A stretch of DNA of 64,000 nucleotides from Volvox africanus (Eukaryota > Chlorophyta > Chlorophyceae > Chlamydomonadales > Volvocaceae), in contig BSDZ01000003.1 in assembly GCA_030268105.1 (NCBI GenBank), forward strand, positions 4,759,001-4,823,000, given 5' to 3'. Shown here in pieces: positions 35,126 through 46,936 of this stretch. A program made the translations under genes and the position numbers. Within the stretch, counting starts at the first letter, position 1. Each line of letters begins with the position of its first letter. The notes under the pieces were generated by a model. The model searched no databases, was not told where the DNA came from, and saw only the letters and a list, made by a program, of their open reading frames with translations.

Positions 35126-35872
35126 TTGGAAGAAGCGGGGTTTGCAGCGATGGGTTGACTTGGGTTGGCGCTGCATGTGCATGAAGGCAAATGCCAAGGG
35201 TATCAACTTGCGCGTGCTAAAAAGTTGATCTTTGCATTTGCTGGTGTATTTTGCACTTTCTGGCCTTCTACGAAAAAAAGTGTAAGTGTGGAGTTCGACA
35301 CTCTGATATATATCAGATATTGTGGGGCCTGCGCATCATTGGACTTGCTAGTACCGCCGCTCGCATTCAAGCTTGATTCCCTGGATGCTTTACACAACGG
35401 TCCTCTGCGAAGGCGTGGCCAATCGCTGTGGCTGCCTATGTTATGTATGGATTCTCAATCGCGTGGAAGCATGCCTTGGCTGTTTACGCATCCGCCATCA
35501 TCCGGTCCTTTTGAAAGGTGTCTGGCAAAAGACTAGTAATTGGATTCCAAATAAGGACTTCAAACTTCTGCTGTTTAAAGCAAATTGATTGTGAAACGTG
35601 GATGCGGTTCAGCAAGGGGTCACAGCACCCATGGGCATAAATCTGCCGTGCCAATTATTTGTCGTACGAACAAAAGGTTTTGTTAATGACAGCCTAATGT
35701 ACCAAAACGGAGACTTAAAGTTGGCTTAAGCGACAACATTTCTGGAAAAGGTCAACGGTCTCAGAACTGTTATCTTAGTCCGTTACCGCGTGCACTCTGA
35801 CACAAAGGAAAGCCTTCTCTTAGCAAGCAAGCCACCGACTTTTCTGTTACTTCATATCACGGATAAGGCATA
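35126..35872. other. CLPP4 3' UTR and transporter upstream region
   Basis: No gene seen. A short open frame at 35165-35536 lacks homology. Confidence 0.5.
35281..35285 (+). terminator. Candidate TGTAA polyadenylation signal, CLPP4
   Basis: TGTAA about 155 bases after the CLPP4 stop, just after an A-rich run. Confidence 0.4.
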
Positions 35873-37384
35873 ATGGCAGGCAGCGGTGGGGCAACCTCTC
35901 AGCCTGCTTCTTTTCTGGTGACTAGCATCGCCATTCTGTCCTGGTATACTTCAAATATCGGGGTGCTCATACTTAACAAGTATTTACTCTCCAGCACGGG
36001 TTTCCATTACCCAGTTTTTCTGACGCTCTGTCATATGTTGGCGTCTTTATTGATCGGAGTACTGGCATCCGTTTGTCAAATTCTACCGCTTAAACCCCTG
36101 AAGTCAACTCAGCAAGGATACAAAATAGTAGTCTTGTCGGGCGTCTTCTGCACAACTGTAGTGCTGGGCAACGTAAGCTTGAAATTTATTCCGGTATCGT
36201 TCAACCAAGCTATTGGTAAGTTTCCCCCAGGTCACCCAACAGCATAGGACGTTTGGGACTCGATATGCCTGAGAAACTCTACAATAATTGCTGAATGGGA
36301 GAGGGGGAAATTTCGGGGATGCCAAGTGCACTCACAGCTGTTGCCGATACATTCGCCATGTTCCGTCTGCGATGGATCAAATATAGGTCGAATGGCGGCA
36401 TTACTAGCGCGCTTGGGAACGCCTCAGAAAAGAAATTGGCAAGTTACGTTTGGTTACCTGTGTTTAACGGTCGCCCGCCTGTGGACGGTACCGCAGGATT
36501 ATGCTGTGCACGTGGAAGCCGTAGTTCGCAAGCATTAATACTTGTAAAGCTGATCCGCCTGATACTGGATGTGGCATGGACCCGGCTTGGTCTTGCCGCT
36601 TGTACGTGTTACCGTTGGCTCACACGGATCCCTGATCATGTCTCCTGCAGGCGCAACGACGCCCTTTTTTACGGCCATCCTGGCCTACTTTATGCAAGGC
36701 CAGACTGAGGCGCCCCTCACGTACTACTCCCTTATCCCTATCATGGGCGGCGTTATAATTGCCAGCGGCGGCGAGCCACTCTTCAGCGTCATCGGCTTCA
36801 CATGCTGCCTCATAGCCACATCCCTTCGGGCACTCAAGTCCGTGCTGCAGTCCCTCCTCATGACAGATCCCAGCGAGAAGCTCGACCCCATGAGCCTGCT
36901 GGTTTACATGTCCGGTGTCTCCGTCGCAATCCTCGTCCCATTAACCATATGTCTTGAGCCCTTAAGCTGGCAAGCGGCGCTCGTCATGATGGAAAGATCG
37001 AGCAGTTTTGCGTATTGGCTGTTGGGGAACAGCTCCCTGGCGTACTTAGTTAACCTGACGAACTTCCTTGTGACGAAATACACCAGTGCGCTTACGCTGC
37101 AGGTGCTGGGCAATGCTAAGGGCGTGGTGGCGGCCGCTGTTTCAGTGGCAGTGTTCAGAAATGTGGTCACAGGACAGGGCGCGCTGGGATACGCTATCAC
37201 TGTGGCCGGGGTGTTCATGTACTCGGAGTCGAAGCGCCGCGCAAAGCTGGCTGCAGCAACGGTGGCACGCAACGAAGGAGGCGCGGCCAAGGCGGCAAGC
37301 ACAGAACGTGACCCGCTGTTGGGTACAAACGCCTCGGGGAACGAAAAAGTGGATCTGTATTTTCGTGGCACAGAGCGCGTTTAG
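35873..37384 (+). CDS. Nucleotide-sugar/TPT-family transporter, KVAG group
   Basis: Two exons, 35873..36215 and 36651..37384, in phase; 1077 nt, 358 residues, about ten hydrophobic segments. Family marks in order: SWYTSNIGVLILNKYLLS, YPVFLTLCHM, FIPVSFNQAIGATTPFFTA (across the splice junction), IASGGEPLFSVIGF, ALKSVLQSLLMT, LAYLVNLTNFLVTKYTSALT and LQVLGNAKGVVAAAVS. The pattern matches Arabidopsis KVAG proteins (UDP-uronic acid transporters, UUAT type) better than plastid triose-phosphate translocators, and no transit peptide is present. Likely Golgi membrane exchange of a nucleotide sugar for a nucleotide; the exact substrate cannot be read from sequence. The C-terminus is a soluble tail (ERDPLLGTNASGNEKVDL). 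It lies downstream of CLPP4 on the same strand, with no sign of functional linkage. Confidence 0.92.
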
Positions 37385-37676
37385 TGCGCCCAGTGAAGGG
37401 CTTGCGAAAGAGCGGGATGGCGTGCGGCAGAGGGCGACAGAAGCACGTCTGGGTCGGGATTTGGCAGTCCAATTGGAGCCCGCCGCGCCGCAACGGATTT
37501 CCCAGCCGTTATGGCGTGAGCGGCTGGAGCCGCTGGGAGTATGCAAAGCATGGGCGGGTGCAGGCAAGGCCGAACAAGTGCGCTCGCTATTGTTTCACCG
37601 TGCGAAGTATCCAACACGTACCATTTCCTTGGCGCTGGGGTCACGGTATGGCCGTGTTCCCTACGACATCCAATGA

Positions 37677-37681
37677 TGTAA
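37677..37681 (+). terminator. Candidate TGTAA polyadenylation signal, KVAG transporter
   Basis: TGTAA about 290 bases past the stop at 37384. Confidence 0.4.
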
Positions 37682-39579
37682 TACGTCAAGAACGTTGTTT
37701 TGACATGACTTAGCTTCCTGACGTCTCGGACTGCTGTTACTAGCTTTCTTTATCGCCTTATGCAGTTCGATGCCTTCTGTGGGAGGTAGGGAGGGGGACG
37801 CCAGCCCAGGGAGGAAGGGCGGTTGGGTTTTGGAAGAAAGGGGCCAGCGTGCGATAATATGTGGTGGCTTCTGCTTGTTTTTGTTTGTATACGTTTCTGC
37901 TTTCTGTGTGGTGGATCCTTAGGTTTGGTCTAATATACTTTTTCACCATTTACATTGGTGGTTGGTGTCGCTGGCAGCTGGAAAAATACACGCTGGGTAC
38001 GTCGATATAACTTGGTATATCTCGCGGCAGAGGTAGGTTACGAGAGGCTGGAAAATAGCATTGGATCCTGAGAATTGTGCTTGACCTGAAATGAGCGCAT
38101 GACATCGTATTTTGCTGGATGTATATGTGCCGTACATGCTGAACATGCCGAACCCTCCCAATAACCGAGGTCTGCAAGGTACTGCTGTTCACCGGGATGT
38201 GGTGTAGCAGTAAGGTGTGCTGTTTCTGAAGCAAGCGTGCTGCTTGTCTTTTCTACGGAGATACATATCATGGCTTTTCGATTAGGTTTGACGCATATTT
38301 GGGTGGGTGCGTAGCTTTCTTGCTAGATTCGGGTTCAGTGGTGATGTTAAGGGAAGATGTTGCTGCACCAAGATACTTCTTAAGATACTTTTCTTTTCAA
38401 GATCACTCAAACTGGACAGGCACGTATGAAGATATTTTGTTGCGGAATTCAGGAGGATGTTGCCCATTTTTTAAGGGAAGGTGACTTTGCGCCGGTCTCC
38501 ATGTGATGTGCGGGGGCAGTGGAAACCCGAGCTGTCACCTTGTAAACGTCACACAAGATATCAAGATCCACAAGCCTGACAGGCTTTACGATTAAAGTCG
38601 ACAATGGTTCATTAGCCAGCTGTAGTACACCATCCGCCAGCAGCGCTAGCCACGATACGGCGGCCATTGTCTGCCAGGTTTCCCTCCGACCAAGTTCACC
38701 CGCTTTTCCCGTGCGCCCAGCCACAGCCGAAACTCTCATAACAACCGGCTTGCCTCAGTAGCCCGCATCTCTATTCCATGGGACGCGGAGGCCGTAACAT
38801 GTATGTCCGACCTAACATCGGAGACGGACTCCAGACATGCCTTCAAGGCTGTCAAATTTATCAGGAAGTTCACTCAGAGACTTGAAAAATATGTCGGCGG
38901 TGGCTTTGGGCAACTCGAAGATAAAATAATGGCAGGAGATATATGATTACGATTTATGGATAAAATGATTCTTGATGATTGATGTTACAAACTCTAAAAA
39001 TAAGCCCGTAAGGTCCGGATAAGCCAGGAGGCTCAGAAGACCACACGAAGGAGCGGTGCAAAAAGATAAGACAATGACGTAAAATCAGGTTGCGGCTAGC
39101 TTACTGTGAAGGTATGCGCAACGGCTGTTCTTCGGGAAACGCAGAGAGGTTATGAGAGGGCGAGCCCCCGGGCCCAGTGTTACTCCAGTAAGTGCAATTT
39201 TGTATTAGGGCGTTGGTTTGTTGGGGCACTCGTGACGTGGAAGCTCTCCCCGGGGGGAGAAGCCTGTGAATCCCCCGACTCGCTGCACTGTCCAAGTGCG
39301 CATTTTAAAACAACAGGCATTCCCACAATCCGCATCTAAAGGGCTGTTGCAGTATTGCTATGAACGGAAAGGTGTGGCGTAAGATGGAAAGGACAGCAAC
39401 ACAGCAAACACGGTGATGCCCGCCGACAAGCGACAGTGAAGCAAAGGGAGAATATCCATGTAGATCCCGACATGCACCTCCACTAGGCGACCCACGTCTC
39501 TCCAGATCACGTGCAACCAACTCTTCTTTACACTATTAGGGGACTGTCCCGTCCTGGAGCGGCCCTTGAAGCTGCCTGC

Positions 39580-39772
39580 CGACAAGGTGCCCCACATCTG
39601 CTCGTTGGCGAATTTGTTGGCAGCTTCTACCTTCTTTCTCTGGCCCCCGTGTGGGCGGTTGCACCTTGAAGCTGCCTGCCGACGATGGTGCAACCGCCCA
39701 CACGGGGGCCAGAGAAAGAAGGTAGAAGCTGCCAACAAATTCGCCAACGAGCAGATGTGGGGCACCTTGTCG
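39580..39772. repeat. 86-bp perfect inverted repeat with 21-bp spacer
   Basis: Left arm 39580-39665 and right arm 39687-39772 are exact reverse complements over 86 bases. The spacer (39666-39686) carries ttgaagctgcctgccgac, which also occurs directly left of the left arm (from about 39566). So the structure is a 20-mer, an arm, the same 20-mer again, then the reversed arm. The transcript would form a near-perfect hairpin. Confidence 0.95.
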
Positions 39773-41501
39773 TGTGTTTCGATGCTGCATCCCGGACTGG
39801 AGAAGGAGCATTCCGAAGCTGCATGGAAGGTGTGGGATGGCGTGGAGTATGCTCCCCTGGGTGCAGGAAGGCGGGAGTTGGCGGTGAGCACAGTGAGGGA
39901 AAGGAGATAGGTGGTGGATGGAATTTCGGATGGTTGAAGAAGGCGAAGGAGATGGCTTCGGGTCGGAGGTGACGATGAGGTGGAGGGAGGAGTGGATGGG
40001 AAGGTGGGGGGGAATGGCGCGGGCAGATTGGCTCGTGGTAGGGAGTCGGGAGGATAGATATGACGGGCCGCACGTCTCAGGAATCAGTCGCAGTTGTGCA
40101 GGAATTCAGGAAGTATGCTACACCTTAATTATTAGCACCTTCCACGTCCCAGCCGAACCTCCGGTGCATTATCATGGAAATTTCCCATGCCGAAGCCCAC
40201 GCCGAAGCCCAAGCCCGGATGAGGTGACCCTCAGCACCAAGAGGCGCAGATCCTTCACCCGCTTACTGACGGCGAGTTCCTCTCCCCCGCCCGCTCACAA
40301 ACGCCGGGGTGCATCCGCCAGGGATCAGACGATAGCGGATGGGGGCTCGGGTCTGGGCCGGGTGGGTAACCCCTACCTTGTTGAGGGGTTGCAAAAGGCG
40401 GTGTTCCGCATACTTGTGTTATATTGATCCATCAATTGCCAAATAATTTTTGTGCTGTTCAAGGCCTCCACGGCTTATGAACGCGGGCAACATTTCGGCT
40501 GTTTGTCATCGTAATGGGTGCCGGTGTCGTGAAGGGTCTGTGCGGCTTCAGAATTCAGACAGCATCCATTACTTCCTGTTTTCTGTTTCTACCGAAATCT
40601 GACATAAAGATTATTGCAGTCAGCTGTATGTGCGTGTGCACCATCCAGGCTTTGTCTATCAAAGGGGTCCCGGCCCTCCCATTTACCGTATCCGGCTTTT
40701 GTTACGACGAGTATACCTTATGGGCATTGCTGTGCCGCACGCAGGACCATCACATACCAGGTAAAGTACATTGACCGCTGTGGCGAGCACTTTGCACCGC
40801 ATTAAGCTCTACGGAACTACTTCCCATGGTTGAAATTCGACTGGCTTACCTTCGAAAAGAAGAGAAAGTTATGCATGCTCCTTCTGATGCAGTCCATATC
40901 TTTCTTCATTTTAACCTGATTTTTGACATTTGCCGTATTGGCCGTAATTACACAGTCTTACATCCTTGAAGAGAAAGCCCTTCACCCATCTACTGGCCGT
41001 ACTGGTCGTACTCTCACACAGCATAATGTGTTGAGCTGGGCATTAATGTCTTCAGCTATATCATTCATGTCCAGCGTTCCAAAACATCACACAGTGGAGT
41101 AATTGAGTGGACATCATCCAATCGTACGGAGCCAAGGTCACCCAGGTTATCTTCTGGACACAAAACGTGATAGCCTGGCTCTTGATTAGCTTTTAGTCCG
41201 TATTAAGATACACAAATTCAGAAACAATGACCCACGTGTGTTCGAAGTTACGATGTCCGTGCTTCCCACCAGCTGTTCTCTCCACAGAACAGCTGCTATA
41301 TGCAACTCCTACTCCCCAAAAGGCCCTGGTGAGTCAGCACCAGCCAAAAAATGTAGAACTCCAGGAACCAATGCAATTGCGCTCTGCCATCATCCAGCGT
41401 GAAATCAAGGCATGATGAAGTTACCATGTTAAGCAGCTCCGATCCGTCTGTCTAGATGCCAACGAAGCTGTATAGCCTCCATCAAGCACCAGGCAGAGGG
41501 G

Positions 41502-41506
41502 TTACA
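41502..41506 (-). terminator. Candidate TGTAA polyadenylation signal, NEMP-like gene
   Basis: TGTAA on the minus strand about 35 bases past the stop at 41541. Confidence 0.3.
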
Positions 41507-41540
41507 ACCGTTCAACGCGGCACCGCGCTGCCGAGGTCGC

Positions 41541-44017
41541 CTATTGGTAATCCTCAACCAACTTCTCCATCCTGCCGGAGTATACATTCGGCTCGTACCC
41601 TCTCTTCAGCAGCTCTCGAAATTCCGGACCGTCTACCGGGATGGCGACCCTGAGTGGATTCCAAATGAAGCCGTTTACAATAAGCGGATGGATTCTCCGA
41701 CGATCTTCCAATAGCATCGAGTCATCGTCCTCCAGGTTTCGCCCGATGCAACATGAAAGCATGCCCCATAAGCGTTGAAGCCTGCGTGCATGCGCGCGTG
41801 CATGTGTGAGTGGGTGGCGGGCCGGGGGTAGCGTGTTAATGCCATACCCATATTTGCATTGCCATCTGTGTGTGAGAAGACGCTGAGATGCTAGGGCCGT
41901 TAGGGGCTGAAGCCCACCAGGCAACAGCAACACATCAAAATAGGTCAAGCCACCGACCCCTACCAGCGCAGGGCATCACGATTAGATTCTCCTCCCCGGG
42001 AGAAAGCTATCTTGGGTTCCTATCTAAGAACTGGATTACTGATTGACAAATCAGGAAACCAATGACTCCCTAACATGCCAAGAGCTGAAACCGGATCCCG
42101 GTACGTCGGCGCACTCCATGCAAGGCCTGTGTCAATATCCTTGTTTTCCAACATACCACGTACAAAAAGGCGACAGCTCAACGCGATACAGCAAGACCTA
42201 CCGCTCGAGTTGAGATGAACAACGGAGCACAAACTAACCATTACCCATATCCCCAATCCAAAACGTACCAGACAGTGGGACCAAAGCAATAGACCCATGC
42301 CAGGACCTGGACGGCAAATGCCAGGGGCTCGTTTGTCCAGGTCCCCATGTAGAGCAGCAGGAGTCCCAGCAGCCGGAACACAAGCACCAGTGCTGTGTCT
42401 AGCCTGGGGTTATCCATGCCGGCGCCCCACACATAGACGGTAACCGCTCCAAAGAACCACAAGCCAAACAAACTGCCCAGCAGATAGGTGTTGTGGAGAA
42501 GATGATTCCAGGAAGGCATCCAAAGGCCAGCCATCCAAGCAAAGATGCCCGCACCGGCGCCAACAAGTGATGTCCTCCGCAAACCCAGCATTTTCCTGTG
42601 GGTCAGCATGGATGGAGGTTTGGGGTGTTGAAGCTCAGCAAATTGTTTGCATGCGCACGTGATGTGCAGCATCCACATCCTCTCACGTGCACCACGCAGG
42701 GTCATGCGTGCTTAAACGCCGTACCAATCCCAGCCATACGTGCCCTATTTACATACCTGATCCAGCACAGGACAATAGCACCCATAATTAGGCCGACAGC
42801 CAAGCCTCCTCCGGTTACCCGAATGACCATCGACTTGGACATTTGGGCCCCATATAGGATTAGAAGACAGCCAGCGAGGACGGCGCCGATCATCGGGATG
42901 CTCAGCTTTCGTGTCTCCACGCGGTAAGCAGGCTGCGCAACTGCAGGGAGCAGGGCGTCAATGGCTCACCAGGTCGGACAGGCGACCCAAAACCGTGCAA
43001 AGCTCTCATACAGGCTTTATTTACTATTTCATTACCGTAAAGCTTTTTCAAATGTAAAATTCCTTTGACGGTCCTTGGCCAATCTTTACTTTTTCCTTGC
43101 TCTGGGATGAATGATAACATTTTATCCCCATATTCCCCTATTTCTTGCATCTCTATAACACATTTTATTTTGGTATTCTGGAGATTCAGGGACAGTTTAA
43201 CGCGAATAGACCACTCATGCACCCTCACAGATAAGCTGCGTCGCCTGTACCAGGTTGAACAAATCCTCTTACTGCGCGTGCCCCTTACTAACGGACAACC
43301 GCTCGTGGGGAAGGTACTTTGGCCGCTCCCCATAGTATGGCTCCACACAAAAGACACCAAAAATCAGGCAATATGCTGAAACATAAATTTATCATTGATC
43401 ATCCAGGAAGAGCTCAACACCCGGTTTTCCTAATGTACAGTCGGCGTTGGCATAGTCGCATTTCAAACGTGTACCAGAGTTTCGTCCACATGATGTCACG
43501 CTGCAAACCCATTCTGCAGTATGGGGCACCTACAGTTGAAGAGAGGCTTCACGGCGCCAACATAAATAGTTGAGGGGGACGTGGGCACCGGCAACTCCAT
43601 CAGACATCCCCTAGTAAACACTTTGCACCAGCGCAAAGTTCGTTTTTTTAAAGATGGGTCGATAAGCTCCTCCAACGTTGATGCTGAATAAACGGTAAGT
43701 TGGACCTGAAAACGCAATTGTAATTTGCGGATCGGACCTCAGCATTGCTCCCAACAGTCCTTCCGAGCGGAGCAAACCCAAGTAAGGCGAAAACGTACCC
43801 CTGGAAGGCTGCCGAACGTAACGTTTACCAATGTTGGTCTCCAGATGTCAAATATTTTCAGCACACTGGCCTCTTGCTCTGTGCACTTCAAGACGATGCC
43901 GAAATGTGCCTTCAGGCTGGCAGAAACTACTTCTTCACATGTGTGCGCATTAGCTAAGCACAGGAAAGTGAATACAAATACAGTCCAATAAGTGAGCTGG
44001 TGGTAACGAATAGCCAT
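41541..44017 (-). CDS. NEMP/PNET2-type nuclear envelope membrane protein
   Basis: Exons complement(41541..41781, 42245..42595, 42757..42940, 43289..43375, 43534..43705, 43799..44017); 1254 nt, 417 residues, all phases agree. A signal peptide (YWTVFVFTFLCLANA, residues 10-24) is followed by a lumenal domain of about 155 residues with several Cys. Then come five or so membrane spans beginning SIPMIGAVLAGCLLILYGAQ, with the NEMP-like step MSKSMVIRVTGGGLAVGLIMG and a hydrophobic block LGSLFGLWFFGAVTVYVWGAG. The cytosolic/nuclear C-terminus contains NPLRVAIPVDGPEFRELL and ends RGYEPNVYSGRMEKLVEDYQ. This order matches the DUF2215/NEMP family, whose plant members (PNET2) are inner nuclear membrane proteins. 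Assignment is from layout and short motifs recalled from memory, so moderate. Head-to-head with the gene at 44612. Confidence 0.78.
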
Positions 44018-44611
44018 CGTTTTTTAATTGGAACTCGAGTGTATGTTCGAAAAGGTTGATTGAAACTGCCGTTGTTACCAATAATATGACACCTTTAACA
44101 ATACAACTATATCATAAGAACATATATGTTCGTGGAATATCGTTTACTTTAAATGTTATACACAAGCTGGCGAGAGCCCGTACGACTCAGGACAGCTTTA
44201 TTATAGTGTCTTTCTTCTTACAGGCTTGAAGCGAAAGAAAACAGACCCCATAAACATGGCCTCATGGACAGACATAAACCTACCCGCAGGAAGCCAACTG
44301 GTTGATCGCACCCATCCACCGGCCACTTCCAAATAAGGTCCTGTAACATCTATAATGAATTTTCCATTAAAGTTATAGATGGGCTGCTAGCACACCAAGA
44401 AGCTAGCAATATCAATTGCAAGGAGGGGGTGATTGATGGGATCCTGCGTCGACGCTCTGGGGCCGATACGCAGCATCAAAACGGGGAGATATGCGACCCA
44501 AAAGTCCGGGTACTTACATGACTCCTGAGCAGGTGTTGGTAGGGCAAGGGCGCCTAGGACCAGTCCCAACACCCGAAGTCCGAGGTCCTAACTCCTAAGT
44601 GCACGACTGTT
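44018..44611. promoter_or_regulatory. Divergent intergenic region upstream of the NEMP-like gene
   Basis: 594 bp between opposite proposed starts; AT-rich near 44030-44160. Both 5' flanks lie here. Confidence 0.4.
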
Positions 44612-46936
44612 ATGGCGGCAAATCACAGCACCTCCAACAGCTCTACCCGAATGAATCTCTACCCGAGGTATCCAACGGCCACAAATTGGTAAATTGCAGC
44701 ACCTTAAATGCATGGTCGGCCACCTCGGCTAGTGAGAAGTCAATACGTGATGAACTGGCAGATGAACGGGGCAGCCCAAAACTGAAGTCTTTGGTCGCCT
44801 AGGTACATGGTTGCCCCCGCAAGGGCATCTAAATGTCCCTTGGGCCTTCTGGTTTGGGTGGGCTTTTCTAGCTCAAGAAGCCTGTAATTGTCATCACCGC
44901 CATTATCGTCACTATCGGGTAATACGTAACTTCACTGTTGAGGACTGGGGTAAGAGGGCGCATGGCAACAACAGATAGACACGGTTTTAGATTATTCAAA
45001 TGCGCCAGCTCTGATGCGGAAACAAGAGAGAGGACTCCAGCCAAGGGAAAGTGCGCACGTAACATTCGCGCGGGTGGCAGGTACGGAGAACATACAACAT
45101 GATAATTTTCTCGGCATAGGGTCCTCATCATCCGCTGCCGTACAACAGCGGCTGGCATACGAACAAAAATTAAGGTCCCACCGAAAACATGGATACTTTA
45201 CGAGTGCAAGTTGAGCATGGCCCAGAAGTGGGCGTGAGGAGGGGGCAAGCACGCGTGTGTGTGTGTGTAGGGGAGGGAACTCTGTGGGTGTGAGCAGGGG
45301 GTCGGGGGGAGGTTGGGTGTTTGCACCTGTAACAAATCAGTCAAAGATTTGCCCTGCCCGCTGACGAGAGCTATTCTGCTAAGAAATGGATGAGGCAGTA
45401 CATTGGCGAGTACTGGTGTCAGACGAGGCATCTTTTGGGAGTCCTCTCGAAATCAGAATACGGGAAGACCTATCCTGAGATATCATACCTGCTGCCAAGC
45501 TGTTACCTTATTGCCACATCGGTACCCGGCTGTCACAGGTGTTAGCTGTCAGATACTAATAACCAAATACTAATAGCACCCTCTCAGCCCCCATGCTTAA
45601 GCTCAACAAGAAATCAGTTTTTGCCTATGCTGAGCAAAAAGGATAAAGGGGTACACAACTAATGTCCTAAGCGAGTAAAGCAAGTAGAACATTATTTTTT
45701 AACGATCGCGTATATGCGTCAGAATGTGTTGAGGCCATCAATCCTTATACTGTATCGCCTTACTTGGACGGCGATTTGGGTCTCTCTTTCGTTCCCCTTT
45801 CCGCTTAGATAGATTGGCGAATGCTGGGCTAGGTGGTGGTGGTGGCGGTGGTGGTGCTAAAGCTTTTTAGCAGAATCGGCTCAAACTGTGATGCAGTCTA
45901 CGTCGAGAGACATTCCTTCTCAAGCATTGGACACGAATAAGAACGTGCTGAGCAACAGCACACCTTCGGATTCATTTCATTTCACATCACCTGCTGCGCA
46001 GGGGCGATGGTCGCCCTGGAAAGCAAAAGATCACAAGGTTGGGCTTTATCCCAACCGGCATAAGCCCCCAACCGGCATAAGCCCCCAACCGGCATAAGCC
46101 TCCTCTGCCTTCGTCTTTCGACAGGTGGGCCGCAAGTTATGCACCCCAGCAGTCTTAGATCCTCTACTGGGATGGCCGAGTTCAGCGCATTCACCACTGC
46201 CAACGCCTCCTCGCCCCACACATCCAGAAACACAGTTCGAGGCGCAAGAGACAAATCCAGGCAGCATCAATACCCTCACCGCATTCCGGACGCACAGCTC
46301 CGTTTCCGAGACCCTATCTGTCATCAAATTACCTGAGGATGCAAAACAAATGTAGGGGCAAAGCATCCAGTGCACCACGCCGAATCGTGTGTACTTAGCC
46401 GCCAACCGGTCCTGAAAACTCGCGATTTCACGCACGGCAGAGCGGCAATCGACGGTCAAACAAGGTATTTGCAAGAGGTGCGTTGAGTAGCGGCACAGCC
46501 GGGGCGGTGCTTTCGCTGGCTCCGCGCCTTGTAACGTGTTCCCTGCTCTACCCCGACCCTTCTTCAAGAAGGCAAAACGTCCGAGGGTGGTCCGGGGGAG
46601 CACCAGCCGTCACTGGCAAGCCAGTGGCCAACAGCGCAGAGCATAGCGCTGTAATAGGATATGATAATCGACAGACGCCGTACGAGCTCAACGAGGTAAG
46701 GCATGCCGCTCAATCCTACAGCAGCCACAAGCCCATAGCATCCTAAAAACGAATACATCCCCAACCAATAGCAAGCGGGAACGAACAGCAACAACGTCTA
46801 TCTTCCCGCCCAAACGAGATCTGTACGAGGGCTTTGGAGAAAAAGAACCCTACCCAGACGCATTCAACGAACCGACTTTGCCAGCTGGAAAAAGGGGAAC
46901 CTTATGGATAAATTTGAAAAAAAAGGTTGCAAAGTC
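44612..46936 (+). CDS. Unrecognised multi-exon gene (partial model)
   Basis: Several plus-strand segments read like protein and sit next to plausible splice sites, but I cannot close one full model. Supported pieces: 44612..44667 (MAANHSTSNSSTRMNLYP) joined in phase to 44700..44793; about 45005..45199 (RVAGTENIQHDNFLGIGSS, LAYEQKLRSHRKHGYF); 45871..46037 (phase fits; DIPSQALDTNKNVL, GRWSPWKAKDHK); about 46565..46695 (NSAEHSAVIGYDNRQTPYEL); and a last exon from about 46774 to the stop at 46936 (PPKRDLYEGFGEKEPYPDAF, then NEPTLPAGKRGTLWI and a Lys-rich end). The use of 46125-46355 is uncertain because two frames are open. The composition is hydrophilic and Ser/Asn/Lys-rich with no membrane span. 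No function is proposed. Confidence 0.45.
46051..46100. repeat. 17-bp tandem repeat, three copies
   Basis: Three copies of ccaaccggcataagccc, identical except at the end, inside the proposed intron 46038-46124. Confidence 0.9.

Larger units (their letters stand above)
37385..41540. other. Gene-poor region with fold-back repeat
   Basis: About 4.1 kb with no gene I can support. The minus-strand frame 38449-38739 (96 residues, ATG start, possible donor after VYK near 38538) has mild coding character but no relative I recognise. The frame around 39700-39900 crosses the inverted repeat. A plus-strand frame at 39918-40427 (169 residues) is unassigned. The TGTAA-type 3' ends of the flanking genes fall at its borders. 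Confidence 0.45.

Noticed and set aside
39566..39910. Plus-strand open frame with mirrored peptide halves
   Set aside because: Created by the perfect inverted repeat; no independent evidence of coding.
46051..46100. Possible CRISPR-like array
   Set aside because: Three head-to-tail 17-bp copies with no spacers; a simple tandem repeat in a eukaryotic intron.
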